A DNA stretch of 64,000 bases from SHLQ01 sp964562985. Its GTDB lineage: Bacteria > Actinomycetota > Acidimicrobiia > Acidimicrobiales > SHLQ01. The notes below the pieces were generated by a model. The model made no database searches. It was not told where the DNA came from and saw nothing but the letters and a program-made list of their open reading frames with translations. The stretch is from assembly GCA_964562985.1 (NCBI GenBank), contig CAZLWE010000008.1:13587-77586 (forward strand), read 5' to 3'. A program made the translations under genes and the position numbers. Below, in pieces: positions 8,084 through 16,445 of this stretch. Each line of letters begins with the position of its first letter. The stretch's first letter is position 1.

Positions 8084-9061
8084 GTGTCTGTTGAAGTAGT
8101 CGGAGTTGGCAACGCCATCGTGGACGTCATTGGTCAAGTCGATGACGACTTCATTGAGGCACATAACTTGAACCGAGGGTCGATGACCCTAATCGACGAG
8201 CCTCGAGCCGAAGAACTGACCGGACTGATGCAGGACACGCAAAAGGCCTCCGGCGGGTCGGCAGCGAACACCATGGTCGGCGTCGCCTCCTTTGGCCGAA
8301 GTGCTTCCTACCTCGGCAAGGTGCGCGACGATGCCCTCGGCCAAGTCTTCACCGAAGACCTTCGCGACGCGGGCGTCCGTTATGACGTGGGGCCAGCGCA
8401 GGCCGGGCCAGCGACCGCTCGTTGCCTCATCCAGGTCACACCGGATGGTCAGCGCACGATGAACACCTATCTCGGTGCGAGTTCGGTTCTCACCACGGCT
8501 GACATCGACGAGCCGTTAGTCGCCGGTGCCAAGGTGCTGTACTGCGAGGGCTATCTCTGGGATCTCGAAGAGGCGAAGCAAGCAATCCGCGAAGCGATGG
8601 GCATCGCTCGGGACAACGGTGTCACCGCATCGTTCACCTTGTCCGACCCATTCGCGGTCGACCGCCACCGAGACGAGTGGCTTGGCTTGATCGCCGATCG
8701 GGTGGATCTCTTGTTCGGCAACGAAGACGAAGTGCATTCACTGCTCGGCACCGAATCCTTCGACGAGGCGGTTCCGAAGCTGCGCGAACTCGCCAAGACC
8801 GTGTGCGTTACCCAGGGTCGCGGAGGCTCATCGATAGTCACTGCTGAGGGCGTGATTTCCGTGCCGGTCGTCGAGGTCGAGAAGCGTGTCGACACGACGG
8901 GCGCTGGAGATCTCTACGCCGCAGGCGTTCTTGCGGGTCTGGCCGCTGGCGCCGATCTTGCAACCGCTGGTCATATGGGAAGTTGCGCGGCCGCCGAGAT
9001 AATCACCCACATCGGAGCACGTCCACTGCAGAGTCTGTCGGAGTATTGCGCTCGCTCGTAG
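8084..9061 (+). CDS. PfkB-family carbohydrate kinase (adenosine-kinase-like)
   Basis: 325 aa. Ribokinase-fold signatures are present: GGSAAN (57-62) in the substrate lid region and DTTGAGD (270-276) with the catalytic Asp and anion hole. Overall pattern (GNAIVDVIGQVDD at the N-terminus, QTVTPDG-like R-T-M-N-T-Y-L-G) resembles the adenosine kinase/sugar kinase group, so an ATP-dependent nucleoside or sugar kinase is likely. GTG at 8084 is chosen because GGAGGA lies 3 nt upstream; spacing is short but no better start exists. The decamer GCCTGGAGGA occurs twice, at 8053 and 8071. Divergent from pepN. Confidence 0.82.
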   Translation: MSVEVVGVGNAIVDVIGQVDDDFIEAHNLNRGSMTLIDEPRAEELTGLMQDTQKASGGSAANTMVGVASFGRSASYLGKVRDDALGQVFTEDLRDAGVRYDVGPAQAGPATARCLIQVTPDGQRTMNTYLGASSVLTTADIDEPLVAGAKVLYCEGYLWDLEEAKQAIREAMGIARDNGVTASFTLSDPFAVDRHRDEWLGLIADRVDLLFGNEDEVHSLLGTESFDEAVPKLRELAKTVCVTQGRGGSSIVTAEGVISVPVVEVEKRVDTTGAGDLYAAGVLAGLAAGADLATAGHMGSCAAAEIITHIGARPLQSLSEYCARS

Positions 9062-9086
9062 CGAATCGGGCCACTACGTTGCTCTA

Positions 9087-9917
9087 ATGACATTCGACGT
9101 CACGGAATCCGACCACATCGCCCACATCGTTCTCAATCGGCCTGATGAGCTGAACACGATGACGCCCGAGTTCTGGCGCCATCTGCCCAAGATCGTGGAC
9201 GAGATCAGTGACCGTGGCTCGTCACGAGTGATCGTGGTTTCCTCGACCGGCAAACATTTCTGCGCGGGGATGGACATTAGCGTCTTCACCGACGGCGGTC
9301 TGCAGGACGATGCTGATGTCGAGATGGGTCGCGCCAGGGCAAACTTCCGATACCAGGTGCTCCACCTCCAGGACACCTTCACCGCCTTCGAGCGGGCTCG
9401 CATGCCGGTACTGGTGGCGGTACAGGGTGGGGTGGTTGGCGGAGCCGTTGACATGGTCACCGCAGCCGATTGTCGATACGCGACCGAGGACGCCTGGTTC
9501 TGTATCGAAGAGATCAACATCGGTATGACCGCCGACGTTGGAACGCTGCAGCGCCTACCGAAGTTGATCCCCGAGGGCGTCGTTCGTGAGATGGCCTATA
9601 CGGGCGAACGAATGCCCGCAGCGCGTGCCAAGGAGGTTGGTCTTGTCAACGAGGTGTTCGCGGACCAGTCGACGATGCTCGATGCGGTGATGGGCATCGC
9701 CGAGCGGATCGCTTCGCGAAGCCCGCTCGCCGTCCACGGCACCAAAGAGATGATCAACTACACCCGCGACCACTCGGTCGAGGACTCGCTGCGCTACATG
9801 GCCACCTGGCAAACCGGAATGTTCCAACCCGCCGACCTGATGGAGTCCTTCGGTGCCCGCATGGAAGACCGCGACCCCACCTACGACGACCTCCCGCCAG
9901 TAACGCGAGGCCTCTGA
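9087..9917 (+). CDS. Enoyl-CoA hydratase/isomerase (crotonase family)
   Basis: 276 aa. Crotonase oxyanion-hole motifs FCAGMD (58-63) and Q-G-G-V-V-G-G-A-V-D-M are clear, followed by E-x-x-I-G-M-T-A-D-V-G-T-L-Q-R-L-P, a pattern seen in dienoyl-CoA isomerase (ECH1-like) members with an Asp in the second acid position. Predicted cytoplasmic fatty-acid or CoA-thioester metabolism; hydratase versus isomerase cannot be settled. Stands alone 25 nt after the kinase. The stop codon lies in the small dyad GCCTC-T-GAGGC (9910-9920), and a repeat element follows at once. Confidence 0.85.
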   Translation: MTFDVTESDHIAHIVLNRPDELNTMTPEFWRHLPKIVDEISDRGSSRVIVVSSTGKHFCAGMDISVFTDGGLQDDADVEMGRARANFRYQVLHLQDTFTAFERARMPVLVAVQGGVVGGAVDMVTAADCRYATEDAWFCIEEINIGMTADVGTLQRLPKLIPEGVVREMAYTGERMPAARAKEVGLVNEVFADQSTMLDAVMGIAERIASRSPLAVHGTKEMINYTRDHSVEDSLRYMATWQTGMFQPADLMESFGARMEDRDPTYDDLPPVTRGL

Positions 9918-9920
9918 GGC

Positions 9921-10030
9921 TGCCTTCCCGGGCTTCGCCCTCCAGGGCTCGGATCCGTCGCTGCGCTCCTCGACCTCGCTCCTGTTGCGTACACGGCGTC
10001 CGCTCGCACCGGCTCCGCAGCTGCGAGCTA
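9921..10030 (+). repeat. Intergenic 3'-of-gene repeat, copy 2
   Basis: Plus-strand copy starting 4 nt after the crotonase stop. It has TTCCCGGGCTTCGCCCTCCAG, GCTCGGATCCGTCGCTGCG and the distal CACCGGCTCCGCAGCTGCGAG block. Its middle matches copy 6 (34838) better than copies 3-5, so there are at least two sub-types. The remaining bases to 10074 hold nothing else that I recognise. Confidence 0.75.
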
Positions 10031-10074
10031 CACCATTATTGGTCCCCGGGAAGCTAGTAGGCAGGCCCGGGGCG

Positions 10075-10650
10075 TTAGGCGACTCGGTCGCTGAGAGATA
10101 TCAATATTCCCGAGATCCAGACTCCGGTGGCGGAGAACATTTCGTCTAGGAGGTTGCCGTCGGCAAGTAGGTCGGCTCGAAGGTGGAAGCTGCCGGAATA
10201 CGCGAACTCGATCGCGTAGGCCGCCGGTTCGAAGTGCTCATCGTGAATGGTTTCGAGGGCGGCGCCCGGTAGCCGTTCGAGGCGATCTGCACCCATCTCT
10301 GGTGAGCGGTTGGGGAGCGCTGCGGCAACTCGAGCGAGTGCGGGCCGCTCTTCTAGTCCTTGGGCCCGCATAACTACCTCCGCATCGATCGTTGGAACTG
10401 CGGAAAGGTCACCGGTGAGAAACCATCGGCGATATGCGGTCTGTGACCAGGTGGGCCATAGCAACGTGATGTCGGCCTGCACCCGAGGTGGGTCACCTTC
10501 GCCCGGGATGGAGTAGGAGGTTTCCCAGCGAGTGTCGCCAAGGAGCGCATCGGTCGTGAACCGTTCTTCGATGGCCTTTCGTTCGAGCATCGCCTGCTCG
10601 AGCGCGGTGCGCAGCGCGCCGATGGCATCTCCAAATACGTGGTCGAGCAT
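10075..10650 (-). CDS. Hypothetical protein downstream of upp
   Basis: 191 aa, no family recognised. ATG 10650 lies 6 nt after the upp stop, so it is probably the second gene of a upp transcript. The sequence is soluble in character, with an N-terminal helix rich in Ala/Glu/Arg, a W-x-T-S-Y-S-I-P segment, an aromatic LLWPTWSQTAYRRWF stretch and a hydrophobic C-terminal region (GVWISGILISL). The Trp-rich central part resembles an acyl- or lipid-binding beta barrel, but this is only an impression. Codon use resembles its neighbours, so it is likely a real gene. Confidence 0.7.
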   Translation of the reverse strand: MLDHVFGDAIGALRTALEQAMLERKAIEERFTTDALLGDTRWETSYSIPGEGDPPRVQADITLLWPTWSQTAYRRWFLTGDLSAVPTIDAEVVMRAQGLEERPALARVAAALPNRSPEMGADRLERLPGAALETIHDEHFEPAAYAIEFAYSGSFHLRADLLADGNLLDEMFSATGVWISGILISLSDRVA

Positions 10651-10656
10651 GATCAA

Positions 10657-11280
10657 CTACGACAGGCCGAATAGGCGGTCGCCGGCGTCGCCCAGACCTG
10701 GTCGTATAAAGCCCACGTCGTTCAACGCCTCATCGACGGCTGCGGTCCAAATGTCGACGTCGGGGTAACGCTGCGACATGAGACCGATTCCTTCCGGGCT
10801 GGCGAGCACGCAGGCGACGGTTATCGTGCCAGCGTTTGCGGCGAGCAGTAGTTCGCACGTGTGGGCAAGTGAGCCACCGGTGGCGAGCATCGGGTCGAGG
10901 ATGAGGCACGGTTTCCCGTCGAGATCTTCGGGCACCGTATTGGCGTATGCGTGGGGGAGCAAGGTCGTTTCGTCACGTTTCAATCCGATGAAGCCAACCC
11001 GGGCGGTTGGTAACAATTCGAGTGCCGCGTCCAACATCCCCAGCCCGGCGCGCATGACCGGAATGAGCAGTGGCGGATTAGCCACGCGATGGCCGGTGGT
11101 CGGTTCTAACGGGGTGTCGATGTCGATCGGGGTCGCGGTCAGTTCGCGCAACGCATCGAAGAGCACGAAAGTCGAGAGTTCCTTGAGATTCCGCCGGAAA
11201 TCTGGCCGCTCGGTCGTGGTCATGCGGAGTTTCGTTAACCGATCGGCGACGAGCGTGTGTTGAACAATGTGCGCAGTCAT
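10657..11280 (-). CDS. upp: Uracil phosphoribosyltransferase
   Basis: 207 aa. Converts uracil and PRPP to UMP (pyrimidine salvage, cytoplasm). The PRPP-binding loop is LDPMLATGGS and the uracil-binding C-terminal motif is FIRPGLGDAGDR; RAGLGM and a substrate flap are also present. I chose ATG 11280 (MTAHIVQHTLVADRLTKLR), which gives the normal family length; an earlier start at 11301 adds 7 residues. No PyrR-type leader or terminator could be made out upstream. Confidence 0.95.
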   Translation of the reverse strand: MTAHIVQHTLVADRLTKLRMTTTERPDFRRNLKELSTFVLFDALRELTATPIDIDTPLEPTTGHRVANPPLLIPVMRAGLGMLDAALELLPTARVGFIGLKRDETTLLPHAYANTVPEDLDGKPCLILDPMLATGGSLAHTCELLLAANAGTITVACVLASPEGIGLMSQRYPDVDIWTAAVDEALNDVGFIRPGLGDAGDRLFGLS

Positions 11281-11376
11281 CGCCTTGACCGTAGCAATCA
11301 TGGGTGGCGGTCACCGTTTCGGCCTTGTATCGCTGCGAGCTACAGCGTGAGCGATCGTCGTGACTTCGTTTCGGAC

Positions 11377-11389
11377 GGATTAATAATCC
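11377..11389. promoter_or_regulatory. AT-rich palindrome upstream of the amino-acid transporter
   Basis: GGATTA-A-TAATCC is a perfect 6-bp dyad about 97 bp before the binding-protein gene and 96 bp from the upp start. It is AT-rich in GC-rich surroundings, as expected for an operator. No regulator is assigned. Confidence 0.35.
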
Positions 11390-11485
11390 TTGCCCCGAAG
11401 TGACTGGCCGGTAAGAGCGCGCCTATATTTCCCTCACCTAGTGCGGACCGCTGTGTTCGCAGTGACTACGGAGGGAAATCCGAAA

Positions 11486-12709
11486 ATGAGAAACACCAAA
11501 CTGTTCCGCCTGTTGGCGTTGCTGTTTGCCGTGTCGTTGTTTGCTGCTGCATGCGGTGCAAGCGATACCGGCGATAGCACTGCTGATGCAGGCGCTGAGA
11601 CCGATGCTGGCGATGACGCCGGTGATGATGAGGCTGGCGATGACGCTGGCGATGACGCCGGTGATGATGACGCTGGCGACGACGCCGGTGACGATGCTGG
11701 CGACGACGACGGTGCCGAAGAGGTAGATGTCGTTCAGGGCTCGACCCTCGCTGCTGTACAGGACCGCGGCACCCTCAATTGTGGTGTTTCTGGTGCTGCT
11801 GTTGCGTTCTCGTTTACCCAGGCTGACGGCACCGTCGAAGGTATCGACGCTGACTACTGCCGTGCAGTAGCTGCTGCGGTACTCGGCGACGCTGACGCTG
11901 TCACCTTCGTGGCACTCACCGCTGCAGAGCGCTTCGACGCTGTAAACACCGGCCAGGTTGACGTTCTCATGCGTAACACCACCTGGACCCAGAGCCGTGA
12001 CACCGAGGTCGGCATGGACTTCGGCCCAACCACCTACTACGACGGCCAGCAGCTCATGGCACGTGAAGGCGACGGCTTCTCTGCTGGCTCTGAGGTATCG
12101 GACATCGGTGGCGCAACGGTATGCACCAACGCTGGTACCACCACGGAGACCAACATCACCGAACTCACCCAAACCCTCGGCGTGAACATCACGCTTCAGA
12201 CCTTCGAAGACTTCAACATCGTTACCGAGCAGTTCATCGCCGGTACCTGTGACATCATCACCACCGATGGTTCTGGTCTTGTAGGCCGTAAGGCAGAGCA
12301 GCAGCCAGAAGGCGAGAACTGGGTCATCTTCCCAGCTGCGCCAATCTCGAAGGAGCCACTCGGCCCAACCTACGGTCAGAACGACTCGCAGTGGGCTGAC
12401 GTCATCAACTGGACCGTTTATGCAACCTTCATCCTTGGTGATGAGTACGGCATCGGACGCGACAACGCTGAGGCAGCACTCGCCGATGCGGACACTCCAC
12501 CAGAGGTCATCCGCCTCCTCGGCGGCGAAGGTGAACTTCAGTCGGCAATGGGTCTTAGCGCTGATGCGTTCTTCAACACCATCACCCAGGTTGGAAACTA
12601 CGACGAGATCTTCGTCGACAACCTCGCACCAGTAGGTCTCGAGCGTGAAGGTTCGTTCAACGACAGCTGGCTCAACGGTGGTCTCATTTACGCTCCACCA
12701 GCTCGCTAA
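11486..12709 (+). CDS. Amino-acid ABC transporter substrate-binding lipoprotein (AapJ-like)
   Basis: 407 aa. A signal peptide ends in a lipobox-like F-A-A-A-C with Cys 23. Residues about 30-78 are an Asp/Ala/Gly linker built from repeated D-D-A-G units (encoded by a degenerate 12-bp repeat), then a family-3 solute-binding domain starting G-S-T-L-A-A-V-Q-D-R-G-T-L-N-C-G-V with M-R-N-T-T-W-T-x-S-R-D-T, the AapJ/BztA signature. It captures polar amino acids outside the membrane for the permeases that follow. ATG 11486 is preceded by GGAGGG 9 nt upstream. The gene is richer in GCT/GTT codons than its neighbours, as for a highly expressed gene. Confidence 0.9.
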   Translation: MRNTKLFRLLALLFAVSLFAAACGASDTGDSTADAGAETDAGDDAGDDEAGDDAGDDAGDDDAGDDAGDDAGDDDGAEEVDVVQGSTLAAVQDRGTLNCGVSGAAVAFSFTQADGTVEGIDADYCRAVAAAVLGDADAVTFVALTAAERFDAVNTGQVDVLMRNTTWTQSRDTEVGMDFGPTTYYDGQQLMAREGDGFSAGSEVSDIGGATVCTNAGTTTETNITELTQTLGVNITLQTFEDFNIVTEQFIAGTCDIITTDGSGLVGRKAEQQPEGENWVIFPAAPISKEPLGPTYGQNDSQWADVINWTVYATFILGDEYGIGRDNAEAALADADTPPEVIRLLGGEGELQSAMGLSADAFFNTITQVGNYDEIFVDNLAPVGLEREGSFNDSWLNGGLIYAPPAR

Positions 12710-12743
12710 TAACGAGTAACCGCGGGTTCCTTGGGGCCCTTGG

Positions 12744-12774
12744 TTGCTAGGGGCGACTTGTTCGCCCCTAGCAA
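12744..12774 (+). terminator. Hairpin 1 between binding protein and permease genes
   Basis: A perfect 13-bp stem TTGCTAGGGGCGA / TCGCCCCTAGCAA with loop CTTGT, 35 nt after the binding-protein stop. With hairpin 2 it probably stops or protects transcripts so that the binding protein is made in excess over the membrane subunits. No U-tract follows, so a stability or processing role is as likely as termination. Confidence 0.65.
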
Positions 12775-12781
12775 AGTGCAG

Positions 12782-12819
12782 TTTCATGGTGTGGGGTCGC
12801 AAGGCCCCACACCATGGAA
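12782..12819 (+). terminator. Hairpin 2 between binding protein and permease genes
   Basis: A stem centred on CATGGTGTGGGG / CCCCACACCATG with an 8-nt loop, extendable to 15 pairs including one G-T. Two more dyads follow before the permease, at 12859-12875 (CGACCG/CGGTCG) and 12882-12901 (GAGCGAG/CTCGCTC), so the 209-nt gap is almost entirely structured. No coding potential in this gap. Confidence 0.6.
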
Positions 12820-12918
12820 ATGAAGCGCAGCGGGAGAGCTGCGTAGGTAAGTAAGCGGCGACCGAGAAGCGGTCGTCCAGGGAGCGAGTATGCGCTCGCT
12901 CGTTAGGAGGGCAATACC

Positions 12919-14466
12919 TTGGCGGTCACCGATCTGACCCCGCCGGCTCGAAAAATCGAGGCGTCACAGAAGCGTCCTCCGCTGTGGAGGAATTCCAAAT
13001 TCTTGAGCTGGCTAGCTCAGATTGTCATCCTGTTGCTCGTCGTGGGCGCATTCCTCTTTCTGGTCAACACCGCCGCTGACGGTTTGGCAGGCAACAACAT
13101 TCAATTCTCATTCGACTGGGTCAATGGTCCAGCGAACATTCAGCTCAGCGAAGGCATCGATACCAACCCACCCAACGCCGGACGTGCGCTGTGGGTGGGC
13201 ATGGTCAACACGGTGCAGACCGCAGCGATCGGCATTCTGTTGTCGACGATTCTCGGTGTGCTCATCGGCCTGGCCCGCCTGTCCAACAACTTCCTGGCCA
13301 GCCGTGCAGCGTCGGCCTACATCGAGACCATCCGCAACGTTCCTGTCCTCGTGCAGATCTTGCTCTGGCTCTTCATCATCGGCCGCACCCTGCCGGAACT
13401 GCAGAACGACGACGGCGAGTCGGTCAAGGGGCTCGTCTTCTTGTCACAGCGCGGATTGGCCGTGCCTCGCGTCTTCTACGCCGACGGCTTCTACCAGTGG
13501 GTGGCCTTCATTGCTATCGGCGGGCTGGTCGCTATCCCGGTCCGCAAGTACTTCAATGACTTCCAAGCCAAGAACGGCGGCCGCAACAATGCCGGCACGG
13601 CAACGTTGGCAATCATTGCGGCGTTCGCAGTCATTGGTTGGTTCGTCAACCCGGTGATGGGCTTTCTCGGCAGTGTCTTCGGCGCTCCTGAAGAGGCCTG
13701 GGCGAACATCCCGCAGCCAGTGATGCAGCTCATCATGAGCGGCGTTGCGTTCGCATTGGCAATCTCGTTCATCGTGCGCTTCTTGAACTCTCGGCGAACC
13801 CCAGCGGGTCTCGCCAAGCTGACCGACGACGATTACTTCCGCATGATCTTCGCTCTGGTCGGCGCAGGGTTGTTCAGTTTCGTGGTCTGGGTCGTATGGC
13901 CAGGCCTGTCGAGCTGGGTCATCAACTCCGGTAGTGACTTCTGGGGCTGGCTCGGCGACAAGTTCGGTGGCGAGCGTGGCAGCCGCCCACTCGATGGCCA
14001 GTTGCCGACCATCACCGCCGGCAACTTCGCCAACTATGGCCCGACCGGTTGGAACCTCACCGTGTTCCGTGCGTCGCTGCTCGTCGGTTTGGTGCTCTAC
14101 ACCGCGAGCTTCATCGCCGAGATCGTTCGAGGCGGCATTCTCGCCGTGCAAAAGGGTCAGACCGAAGCCGCATCAGCGCTTGGACTCAACCGAATTCAGT
14201 CACTTCGCAAGGTGATCCTGCCTCAGGCCTTCCGCATCGTGATGCCACCGCTTGGTAATCAGTATCTGAACATCACCAAGAACACGTCGCTTGCGATCGC
14301 CGTCGGGCTTTCCGACGTGGTGCAGGTCGGCCAATCGATCTTCAACAAGAACGGACAGGCGCTCGCCGTGTTCGTCATCTGGATGGCGTTCTTCCTGAGC
14401 CTTTCGCTCACGATCAGTTTCGTCGTCAACCAGATCAACAACCGACTCAAGATCGTGGAGCGCTGA
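12919..14466 (+). CDS. Amino-acid ABC transporter permease (AapQ/BztB-like)
   Basis: 515 aa inner-membrane subunit. It starts at TTG 12919, supported by AGGAGG at 12905-12910 with 8-nt spacing. The first BPD_transp_1 signature is near residue 95 (G-M-V-N-T-V-Q-T-A, then S-A-Y-I-E-T-I-R-N-V-P-V-L-V-Q), as in AapQ, and the EAA loop is E-A-A-S-A-L-G-L-N-R-I-Q near residue 418. Between them is a long membrane insertion of about 220 residues that makes it longer than the roughly 400 aa of classical AapQ. Overlaps no gene; the next permease starts 1 nt after its stop. Confidence 0.88.
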   Translation: MAVTDLTPPARKIEASQKRPPLWRNSKFLSWLAQIVILLLVVGAFLFLVNTAADGLAGNNIQFSFDWVNGPANIQLSEGIDTNPPNAGRALWVGMVNTVQTAAIGILLSTILGVLIGLARLSNNFLASRAASAYIETIRNVPVLVQILLWLFIIGRTLPELQNDDGESVKGLVFLSQRGLAVPRVFYADGFYQWVAFIAIGGLVAIPVRKYFNDFQAKNGGRNNAGTATLAIIAAFAVIGWFVNPVMGFLGSVFGAPEEAWANIPQPVMQLIMSGVAFALAISFIVRFLNSRRTPAGLAKLTDDDYFRMIFALVGAGLFSFVVWVVWPGLSSWVINSGSDFWGWLGDKFGGERGSRPLDGQLPTITAGNFANYGPTGWNLTVFRASLLVGLVLYTASFIAEIVRGGILAVQKGQTEAASALGLNRIQSLRKVILPQAFRIVMPPLGNQYLNITKNTSLAIAVGLSDVVQVGQSIFNKNGQALAVFVIWMAFFLSLSLTISFVVNQINNRLKIVER

Positions 14467-14467
14467 C

Positions 14468-16381
14468 ATGTCGGTAACAGGAACAGAAGGACGAGACGTA
14501 CTCGAAGGTCAACTCGGCGCTGCAGGCCAGGGGTTCGCTCCGACCAAGAAGGCCGATAGTCCCGGCGACTGGATGAAGAAGAATCTCTTCAGCAGCGCTG
14601 GAAACACCATTGTCACGATCATCTTTGCCATCTTTGGCTTGATCGTCTTGCGCTGGCTCTCTGGTCTGATCTTTAGCGAAGAGCGTTTGTGGGGCTCGGT
14701 GTGGACGAACATGCGAACGCTGTTCACGTTCAACTTCCCGCAGAGCCAGTACGGACGAATCTGGTTCTCGTTGGGCTCGTTGTTGCTGATGGGCGGTCTC
14801 ACGGTCGCAGCGTTCGCTCCGAACGCAACGATGAAGATTCGTGGACTTCTGTCCAAGCTGTTCGGCGCCGGAGTGCTGCTGGCGATCTTCGCGTTGGTGT
14901 CGCCTGACCTTGGCGACAGTCGAGTCATCTTCGCTCTCATTCTTGGGCTCGTGCTCGCCGCCATCGGCGGTATCGCGATCCAAGCGGGTGGATTCAACGC
15001 AGACGACGAACGTTCAATCACGGTGCTGCAGTTCATCGTGGGATTCGCGGTATTCGTAGTAATCGCCGTGTGGCTCGTGCCATTCGGTCGGTTTGAGTTT
15101 GCCGACGGCGAAGTAATCCGCGAATCGGGCACCGTCGCACGCTCCACCAAGGTCCCGTGGACGATCATGATGGCCTTGCTCGCCGGTGGCATTGCCGCAG
15201 GCTCTGCACTGCGCAACTGGCGACCGCTACGGGGCGTCACCGTTCTGTGGTGGGTAATGGGGCCGGCCTTCCTGATCTTCTTGGTTCTTCGCGACCCGGC
15301 ATTCGACTCGGCACACCTGATCTCGACCGACATCCCGATGGCCGCAGGCTTTGCGATCGGTGGTGCGGTGTTGCTGTACTTACTGACCGGCGAAGGGCTA
15401 GCCCCCAAGGCGAAGGCAATCGGCGCTGTGCTGTTGGCCTACGCCCTGTTCAACTGGGTCGCCGCCTTCGGTGACCTCAACTTGCCAGGCGGCATCACGA
15501 TCAACTGGCAGTGGTACCCGTGGGCATCGCCACCAGCGGGTGTCGAGGGAACCTCGATGCTGCAAAAGGCACGCCTGTCGTTCCTCTTCATCGCGATGGC
15601 TGCCCTGTTGGCACCGAACTTCGTCGGTGAGCTCAAGACCCGACTGCGGTTCGCTGGCGCGTGGGTTGGCTTCATGGTGATCTTCCACTGGCTCGTCACC
15701 GCCATCAACACCCCATCGACGCTCGAAAACGTGGCGCCACCGTTCCTCGGCGGTTTCACTTTGACCCTATCGATCGCTTACTACGTGATGCTCGCCAGCT
15801 TCCCGATCGGCGTGATGATGGCGCTCGCCCGCACGTCGAAGCTGCCGATCTTCCGGATGTTGTCCACGGTGTTTATCGAGTTCGTCCGCGGCGTTCCGCT
15901 CATTACGGTGCTGTTCTTCTTCTCGAACATGGTCAACCTTTTCCTGCCCCAAGGCATGAGCTTGTCCGAGCTCGGAGCGATCTTCATCGGATACACGCTT
16001 TTCTCCGCTGCGTACATGGCAGAGAACATCCGCGGTGGGTTGCAGTCGGTTCGCTCCGGCCAGTTCGAGGCAGCTTCTGCACTCGGTCTGACCGGTGTGC
16101 AGCGAACTACGTTCATTGTCTTGCCACAGGCGCTGCGAGTATCGATCCCGAACCTCGTAGGCCAGGCGATCGCGACGTTCAAAGAGACCTCGTTGATCTT
16201 CATCATCGGCGGCTTCGACTTCCTGCGCATCGCCAACGCCAGCATCCCAAGCCAGCCTGACTTCCTCGGTCAGAACCTGCCAGCGCTGCTCTTCGTGAGC
16301 GTCGTCTACTGGGTCATTTCCTACGCCATGTCTCGCGGTTCCCAGAACCTCGAGAAGAAGCTCGGCGTCGGCGACCGCTAA
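14468..16381 (+). CDS. Amino-acid ABC transporter permease (AapM/BztC-like), enlarged
   Basis: 637 aa. The functional permease domain is C-terminal (from about residue 430: G-G-F-T-L-T-L-S-I-A-Y-Y, then F-I-E-F-V-R-G-V-P-L-I-T-V-L-F, with the EAA loop E-A-A-S-A-L-G-L-T-G-V-Q). The first 400 residues hold about ten additional hydrophobic segments of no recognised family. AapM proteins are usually below 450 aa. Starts at ATG 14468 one base after the previous stop. With the partner permease it forms the translocation channel. Confidence 0.85.
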   Translation: MSVTGTEGRDVLEGQLGAAGQGFAPTKKADSPGDWMKKNLFSSAGNTIVTIIFAIFGLIVLRWLSGLIFSEERLWGSVWTNMRTLFTFNFPQSQYGRIWFSLGSLLLMGGLTVAAFAPNATMKIRGLLSKLFGAGVLLAIFALVSPDLGDSRVIFALILGLVLAAIGGIAIQAGGFNADDERSITVLQFIVGFAVFVVIAVWLVPFGRFEFADGEVIRESGTVARSTKVPWTIMMALLAGGIAAGSALRNWRPLRGVTVLWWVMGPAFLIFLVLRDPAFDSAHLISTDIPMAAGFAIGGAVLLYLLTGEGLAPKAKAIGAVLLAYALFNWVAAFGDLNLPGGITINWQWYPWASPPAGVEGTSMLQKARLSFLFIAMAALLAPNFVGELKTRLRFAGAWVGFMVIFHWLVTAINTPSTLENVAPPFLGGFTLTLSIAYYVMLASFPIGVMMALARTSKLPIFRMLSTVFIEFVRGVPLITVLFFFSNMVNLFLPQGMSLSELGAIFIGYTLFSAAYMAENIRGGLQSVRSGQFEAASALGLTGVQRTTFIVLPQALRVSIPNLVGQAIATFKETSLIFIIGGFDFLRIANASIPSQPDFLGQNLPALLFVSVVYWVISYAMSRGSQNLEKKLGVGDR

Positions 16382-16445
16382 ACAACATCGACTCCCGAAA
16401 CATTCACCAAGCAATCTTGCAACATTCACTCCAGGAACCTTCATC

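Noticed and set aside
11438..12802. Minus-strand open frame of 454 codons opposite the substrate-binding protein gene
   Set aside because: It is the antisense of the repeat-rich binding-protein gene; its composition (Val/Ser/Gly) and lack of motifs mark it as a shadow.
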